NCBI GenBank assembly: GCA_031278595.1
Contig: JAITKE010000048.1
Span: 1 to 10,041, forward strand
DNA: 10,041 bases
Reading direction: 5' to 3'
Source of the DNA: Puniceicoccales bacterium
GTDB taxonomy: Bacteria; Verrucomicrobiota; Verrucomicrobiia; Opitutales; JAIRLG01
The notes under the pieces were generated by a model. That model was given only the letters and a program-made list of their open reading frames with translations. It had not been told where the DNA came from and did no database searches. Position 1 is the stretch's first letter. Every line of letters starts with the position of its first letter. The position numbers and the translations under genes are program-made. This document shows positions 6,159 to 10,041 of this stretch, piece after piece.

Positions 6159-6233
6159 GAGGTTTTTTTTAAGGGATGAGGGGGAAATGTCACGTCACTA
6201 TTTGTGGGTGGGGTCGTCTCCGTCGGAGTGGCG

Positions 6234-6343
6234 GGTTTGCCGCCTTTGAGCCTTTCGGGCTCCCGCCCGCTGCGCGGGCCGCGATAAGGGAAAAATGCAA
6301 GCGTCCGCTTTGCATTTTTCCCCTATCGCAAAGGCGGCAAACC
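6234..6343 (-). repeat. Three-armed palindromic element 3, between the antiporter and EF-P genes
   Basis: This is a 110 nt core. The outer stem GGTTTGCCGCCTTT (6234-6247)/6330-6343 is 14 bp and perfect. Arm a 6248-6262 is GAGCC plus a wobble, loop TTC. Arm b 6265-6279 is GCCCGC, loop TGC, GCGGGC. Arm c 6281-6329 is the longest in the family: 22 base pairs with one mismatch, one bulged T and loop TCC. Order a-b-c on the + strand means the same orientation as element 1. Pairing can extend outward: GGCG 6230-6233 with CGCC 6349-6352, and GGTGGGGT 6207-6214 with 6354-6361. A fourth small hairpin CTCC-GTC-GGAG lies in the left flank, so the full structure may span 6207-6361. Unlike the other three copies it sits in a divergent promoter region and has no A tract. 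Confidence 0.82.
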
Positions 6344-6475
6344 GAAACCGCCCACCCCACCGATGTTGCACCTCTGCCGACTAAGAGCCCACCGGCATGA
6401 TTTCAGCTTGATTTATGTTCGGGAGTATTTAGCTACCAATCATCTAATATTTTTCAGCGAGGGGGAAGTTTTTCT

Positions 6476-7033
6476 ATGGCATCGCCGACGGACTTGCGCA
6501 AGGGGCGCGTTATTCTTTACCAGGGAGCGCCGCATCTCGTGCTGGAAGTGCTGCACCGGACGCAGGGCCGCCAAGCGGGCTTCATGCAGGTCTCGCTGCG
6601 CCATCTGGGGACGGGCTCCTCGACGACGACCAAGATCCGCACGACGGACAGCGTGGATTTCTGCCACACCGAGACGCACCAGCTGGAATATTCCTATGCC
6701 GATAACGATGGCTTTCACTTCCTCCATCCGGAGAGCTTTGAGGACACCGTCCTGCCGCGGGTTCTGCTAGAAGATCAGAAGAAATTTCTGATCGAGAACA
6801 CGGTCTACGATGTCCTCTTCGTCGATGATCGGGCAGCGCAGCTGCAGCTGCCGGCGGCGGTGACCATGAAGGTCATCGAATCTCCGGAAGGCATTCGGGG
6901 CGATACCGCCTCCAGCGTTCAAAAACCGGCGGTGACCGAGACCGGCCTGAGCGTTCAAGTCCCCCTCTTCATCCAGCCCGGCGAGTCGATACGCGTCAGC
7001 ACCGAGGACGGCAAGTACCTGGGGAGGGCGTAA
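6476..7033 (+). CDS. efp: Translation elongation factor P (arginine-type loop tip)
   Basis: The 185 aa ribosome-bound factor relieves stalling at consecutive prolines. It has the three-domain EF-P layout: a KOW-like N-domain (about 1-62) with LRKGRVILYQGAPHLVLEV, a central OB domain (about 66-128) with SFEDTVLP, and a C-terminal OB domain with GIRGDTASSVQKPAVTETG (139-157), VPLFIQPGESIRV and a terminal GKYLGRA. At the loop tip, where E. coli EF-P has Lys34 (PGKGQ), an ungapped alignment places Arg32 (QGRQA). The usual beta-lysyl target lysine is therefore absent; arginine here is the residue rhamnosylated by EarP in some other bacteria. No modification enzyme gene is in the window. The ATG at 6476 follows GAGGGGGAAG, about 8 nt away. 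A weak -35/-10 pair (TTGATT 6408-6413, TAGCTA 6430-6435) is possible. Element 4 follows 99 nt after the stop. Confidence 0.92.
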   Translation: MASPTDLRKGRVILYQGAPHLVLEVLHRTQGRQAGFMQVSLRHLGTGSSTTTKIRTTDSVDFCHTETHQLEYSYADNDGFHFLHPESFEDTVLPRVLLEDQKKFLIENTVYDVLFVDDRAAQLQLPAAVTMKVIESPEGIRGDTASSVQKPAVTETGLSVQVPLFIQPGESIRVSTEDGKYLGRA

Positions 7034-7131
7034 GCCGCGGAGATTAGTCGCTACCGTGCGTATGTGTTTTTCTCCGAACCTGAGTACCGGTCGAATTTGA
7101 TGACGCTTTCTGGGAACTTCGCTTGTCCCGG

Positions 7132-7234
7132 TGGGGGCCGGCTTTGCCCGGAAAGGAAAAGGCCTTCGGCCTTTTTCCCTCCGGGCGGCCCGCTTGGCGG
7201 GCCCGATGCCTTCGGCATCGAAAGACGGCCCCCA
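7132..7234 (+). repeat. Three-armed palindromic element 4 (downstream of efp)
   Basis: This is a 103 nt element. The outer stem 7132-7145/7221-7234 is 14 bp with one mismatch. Arm c 7146-7186 is about 19 bp with two mismatches and one wobble, loop TTC. Arm b 7187-7203 is GGCCCGC, loop TTG, GCGGGCC. Arm a 7204-7220 is CGATGCC, loop TTC, GGCATCG. Arms directly abut one another with no spare base, and an A-rich tract follows at 7234-7240. Orientation c-b-a matches the efp strand. No T tract follows on the + strand. The rest of the gap to the next gene (7235-7378) holds only an 8 bp inverted repeat with a long loop and A/T-rich sequence. Confidence 0.85.
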
Positions 7235-7378
7235 AAAAAACAAGACCCTTCGGCAAATGCCCTTGTGGAGACGAATTTTCTCGAAGGGTGTCGTCAAATC
7301 AGATGACAATCGCATCCCTGAAATTAAGGAAAAAAACGGAAAACCTCTGAGCTTTTTTCTTAAAAGTATGTATTTTCC

Positions 7379-8128
7379 TTAAAACCACGTCGGTATATCA
7401 TCGCCCCAATCCCGCACCTCCTCGTCCCATTCTTTGGTGAGTGTGGTGTAGACGTTCTGGAACCAGCTCACGAAAAAAGTTTCGTTGGGGGTTTGTTGGT
7501 CTTCATCCTCGTATGGGGCGATGCCCGTCGGGTAGGTAAAAGGCTCCGTCACCCCCAACGGGAGAACGACCTGTTCTGGATTGAGTTTGGCTTCCCAATA
7601 GGCCTCCCGCAGGGTTCCCATGATTTCATAGCAGCGCTGGAATTCTACTTCATCGACATTGGGGGGAATGGCGGGAACGAGTGGCGGGTCCCAGTCCCTC
7701 TTCATATGGGCGCTGCCCAAGAGCTCCTGCAGACGGTGCGAAGGGTTCAACTCTCCTCTCTGGGCGTACTGCTGCACCAGGTTCCTCCGGGTGCCCGATG
7801 TTAGGTCGATCCGCATAGAGGGCCATTTGATCTGGTCGGAGTGCCATCTTCTTTCGAAGTCGCTGATGACCCAGATATAGGGCATCCTCAAGACCTCTGC
7901 GGCGTTCGATGCCCCCGCCATGTCGTAAAGACAGACGTAGCCGAAAGCCATATTGATCAGGGCCTGCCTGTCCTGAAGACTCTCCACTTCCTCGAGATAG
8001 GTCTGTAAAATCCTGACCTTTTGCCAGGCCTCTTGCCTCAAATGCTCGATGTCGTCCTCCGTTAAATCGGCCCACGCCGCCACCATACAGCCCAGCACCA
8101 GTGCACTTCCGAATAGTGATTTTTTCAT
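7379..8128 (-). CDS. Exported protein of unknown function (249 aa)
   Basis: I do not recognise this protein. The start at 8128 gives a clear signal peptide MKKSLFGSALVLGCMVAAWA with likely cleavage before DLTEDD. A lipobox-like VLGC (residues 11-14) is a weaker alternative that would make it a lipoprotein. The frame stays open to 8248, but that extension would bury the signal peptide. The mature part is acidic, rich in Trp/Tyr and predicted helical, with RQEAWQKVRILQTYLEEV near the start, a Pro-rich hinge WDPPLVPAIPPNVDE (about 169-183) and a very acidic aromatic tail ending RDWGDDIPTWF. No catalytic motif is evident. No good ribosome binding site precedes the start. It lies 317 nt after another exported protein on the same strand. 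Probably lineage-specific; location periplasmic, outer-membrane or secreted by inference. Confidence 0.65.
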   Translation of the reverse strand: MKKSLFGSALVLGCMVAAWADLTEDDIEHLRQEAWQKVRILQTYLEEVESLQDRQALINMAFGYVCLYDMAGASNAAEVLRMPYIWVISDFERRWHSDQIKWPSMRIDLTSGTRRNLVQQYAQRGELNPSHRLQELLGSAHMKRDWDPPLVPAIPPNVDEVEFQRCYEIMGTLREAYWEAKLNPEQVVLPLGVTEPFTYPTGIAPYEDEDQQTPNETFFVSWFQNVYTTLTKEWDEEVRDWGDDIPTWF

Positions 8129-8445
8129 GAGAAAATTTTTGAGTGTTGAATAACTGTACCTTGAATATTTGCTAACGTAGCTCGTCCCTGTCGTGAGCTT
8201 CTCGATATTGATCTTTGCCGCGCGAAAGCTTTGGATTTTGAGTGACACAACTCATTGCCATCGGTAAACATTTGATAACGCAAACCCCCTTTGGCGTGGA
8301 ACGAAAAAAGAGCACTTCTGCAGGTTAGTGCCTTTTTAGCACCGAGTCAATCTTCGTTTGGATTGTTTTTCTTCTTTCCTTGCTCAATTGGCTCTACGCA
8401 TATTACAGAAGAAATTTTTGTGTTATGGGGAAAAGTTCCCTATCC
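8129..8445. other. Intergenic stretch, no gene supported
   Basis: These 317 nt separate the two exported-protein genes and are AT-richer than the left half of the window. A 9-mer TTTTGAGTG occurs near 8139 and again near 8237, which may be chance. A short GGGAA/TTCCC hairpin (8427-8439) lies just beyond the stop of the 517 aa gene but has no T tract. I see no convincing promoter, terminator or RNA gene. Confidence 0.5.
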
Positions 8446-9999
8446 TCAAAGAATTTCTAGGGACTCTGTTTCCATTCTTGCAGCGATTCTGAGTATTTCC
8501 TCAATTTGCCTTCGTTGCGTGGGATCCATGTCCGGAGGGACATCAAGGTGTTTTTGTGCTCTTTGTCTTCTAAATATGCCATCTGGCAATTTTTGCTCTG
8601 GATGCAAATACCCATCTATCCTTTGTATTAAATTTTGCATTATTTCCAGTACCACCCAAATTTGATAATCGTCCTTGGGGTCGTAGCATGCCGCTCTTGG
8701 TTGTGTTCCCAATTGATGATAGGTTTCTTCTACTAGTGAGTCGACTAGAATGATCTTCGGAAAGAGCTGGCTGTATTCCTCGCATCGAGTGGCTACTTGT
8801 AAGGCGTGAGGCAAAAACTTGTGTAATGTTGATGGAGTGGAGTCGAACCATAGTTTTAAGGCGACATATTTTTCTCTGTATTCTTTTAGCTCGTTTGTGA
8901 ATGCTTCATGTGTACCCAATGGTCGAAAGCGATCTTCTTTGAAAATGACGGCATTCCAACAATCCGCAATGCTTGCATTGGGTTTCCCGGCCAGGATATC
9001 TCTTCGTAATGCAGCTTCTTCAGGAGGAAAAACTTCCAGTCTCTTATAATGTTTTAAAAAATCCGCGGGTTTTCGACAATATACTGGCTCTTGCTCGTAA
9101 TAAAAAGGATATGCAGACGGGCGTTTTTCTCTCAGGGCGACGATTTGGTTTTCCAACTCTCTCTTGGTGGCTTCCCATCTAGCGATGTGACCTTCCTGGT
9201 CTCCAGGAGGTCCGTTTTTCTCACGAGAGAGTGTGATTTGTTTTCGAAGTTTTCGGCTTTCTCTCTGTAGCCTGAAATACTCCCTTCTGTCTTCGTAATT
9301 CGATCTTGGTTGAGTCCCGAAGCAATCGCCCAGTTGTATACGCTCTTGGATAGTAAGTGACCGGACGGCCGCCCAAAAGAGAGATTGAGTATTGGCGAGA
9401 ACTTTGTTATGGCGGAGCTGCTGGAGAATTCCCATGCGATCCCCATGGTTTAATGAGCTTTCCTTTCTGCTGAGTATCAGGAGAACTCGAATCGCGTTGA
9501 CAGAAAGACTTGCCGGATCATTGAATGCGCGTTTCGAAATCCACTTGGCGCCGCCCATGGTCGAAGCTAGGGCTTTTATGAAGAGTGGCTTCCGGGACAG
9601 ATCGTTGCAGAGGCGCTTCAAAATTATCAGCGCAGCCTCAGCTCTATTCTGCTCAGTTCTGTGATCGCTCGTTTTTAAGGAAGTTTCTTGAATGAGCTTC
9701 AGGTATTCGATTTGCACGGCGTGGTGGTGGGAATCAAACACGCGAACCTTTAGGGTTTTCATGGCCTGGATAGCGGCGGACAAACTCCCCTCCGCTTCGT
9801 TGATTTTGTCTCTTAAGCTTCCCTCTAGGGCCTCCGTGTCATCCCCAAGGTCTTCCCAGCCGCTGACTTGCGAAACTTCAACGGCAGTTTCCGGTCGCTC
9901 TGCGCCCGTTTCGCCGAATCCGAAGCACCTATCCGCGGCGCCGAACCCCAGCAGGATTGCGACGGCACCGCCAATATATTTTTTCCATTTTCTGTTCAT
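8446..9999 (-). CDS. Exported protein of unknown function (517 aa), low-GC gene
   Basis: I do not recognise this protein. Its N-terminus MNRKWKKYIGGAVAILLGFGAADRCFG is a signal peptide or membrane anchor (hydrophobic 9-22). The mature part is charged and mainly helical, with a probable coiled coil at about 238-293 (REYFRLQRESRKLRKQI, later ATKRELENQIVALREKRP). GTQPR occurs twice, at 228-232 (QLGDCFGTQPR) and 431-435 (QLGTQPR), each after QLG and followed by a Tyr/Asp-rich stretch, hinting at a diverged internal repeat. No enzymatic motif is seen. The ATG at 9999 has AGGA 5 nt upstream. Codons are visibly more A/T-rich than in tmk, holB, efp or the antiporter, which suggests recent acquisition or relaxed selection. 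It is encoded upstream of the 249 aa exported protein, possibly functionally linked. Confidence 0.68.
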   Translation of the reverse strand: MNRKWKKYIGGAVAILLGFGAADRCFGFGETGAERPETAVEVSQVSGWEDLGDDTEALEGSLRDKINEAEGSLSAAIQAMKTLKVRVFDSHHHAVQIEYLKLIQETSLKTSDHRTEQNRAEAALIILKRLCNDLSRKPLFIKALASTMGGAKWISKRAFNDPASLSVNAIRVLLILSRKESSLNHGDRMGILQQLRHNKVLANTQSLFWAAVRSLTIQERIQLGDCFGTQPRSNYEDRREYFRLQRESRKLRKQITLSREKNGPPGDQEGHIARWEATKRELENQIVALREKRPSAYPFYYEQEPVYCRKPADFLKHYKRLEVFPPEEAALRRDILAGKPNASIADCWNAVIFKEDRFRPLGTHEAFTNELKEYREKYVALKLWFDSTPSTLHKFLPHALQVATRCEEYSQLFPKIILVDSLVEETYHQLGTQPRAACYDPKDDYQIWVVLEIMQNLIQRIDGYLHPEQKLPDGIFRRQRAQKHLDVPPDMDPTQRRQIEEILRIAARMETESLEIL

Positions 10000-10041
10000 A
10001 GGATTCCTAATCCTGTTTTTCTTGGAAACGTTGTCAAGTTT

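Noticed and set aside
7245..7289. 8 bp inverted repeat ACCCTTCG/CGAAGGGT after element 4
   Set aside because: The loop is 29 nt with no T tract; it does not match the three-armed family and is too weak to call.
7324..7382. 10 bp inverted repeat TTAAGGAAAA/TTTTCCTTAA around the end of the 249 aa gene
   Set aside because: The loop is 39 nt, the arms are A/T-rich and one arm includes the stop codon. Low-complexity sequence explains it.
10009..10037. Perfect -35 box TTGACA on the - strand (10037-10032) upstream of the 517 aa gene
   Set aside because: With 16-18 nt spacing the -10 is poor (CAGGAT or AGGATT), and the transcript would start after the ribosome binding site. It is not compatible with the chosen start codon, so no promoter is called.

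Overview
The window looks like chromosomal DNA of a GC-rich (by eye roughly 55-60 %) bacterium of the PVC group, most likely a verrucomicrobial lineage with a type III secretion system. The main clues are CesT-like secretion chaperones, a membrane protein of the putative Na+/H+ antiporter family known mainly from Chlamydiae and relatives, and an EF-P with an arginine (R32) at the loop tip in a context I associate with verrucomicrobial EF-Ps. This taxonomic call is inference and is not proven by any single gene.

Layout. Positions 1-537 hold the possible tail of a + strand gene, a terminator-like hairpin and a three-armed palindromic element. From 538 to 2059 on the - strand lie tmk (thymidylate kinase) and holB (DNA polymerase III delta prime), overlapping by 23 nt. 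From 2099 to 4370 on the + strand lie two copies of a module made of a conserved promoter/leader, a CesT-like chaperone of 150 aa, and a small Gly/Ala-rich putative secreted substrate. Between the modules (3255-3362) is a decayed 3' fragment of an antiporter gene. The intact antiporter (4659-6158, - strand) lies convergently after the second module. The simplest reading is a tandem duplication of a chaperone-substrate-antiporter segment, with loss of most of the first antiporter copy. EF-P follows at 6476-7033 (+). The right third (7379-9999) holds two - strand genes for exported proteins I do not recognise; the longer one is visibly poorer in GC.

The least expected feature is a family of four dispersed elements (374-472, 4456-4551, 6234-6343, 7132-7234). 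Each has an 11-17 bp outer stem enclosing three hairpin arms, so it can fold as a four-way junction. Arm sequences differ greatly between copies while pairing is kept, nearly every loop can be drawn as exactly three nucleotides, and arm order shows orientation. Three of the four lie 66-99 nt after a stop codon, in the same orientation relative to the gene, and carry an A6-A7 tract on the same side. I do not recognise this family. It could be a mobile palindromic repeat acting as DNA or a structured 3' UTR RNA.

No rRNA, tRNA, CRISPR array, transposase or integrase gene was seen.
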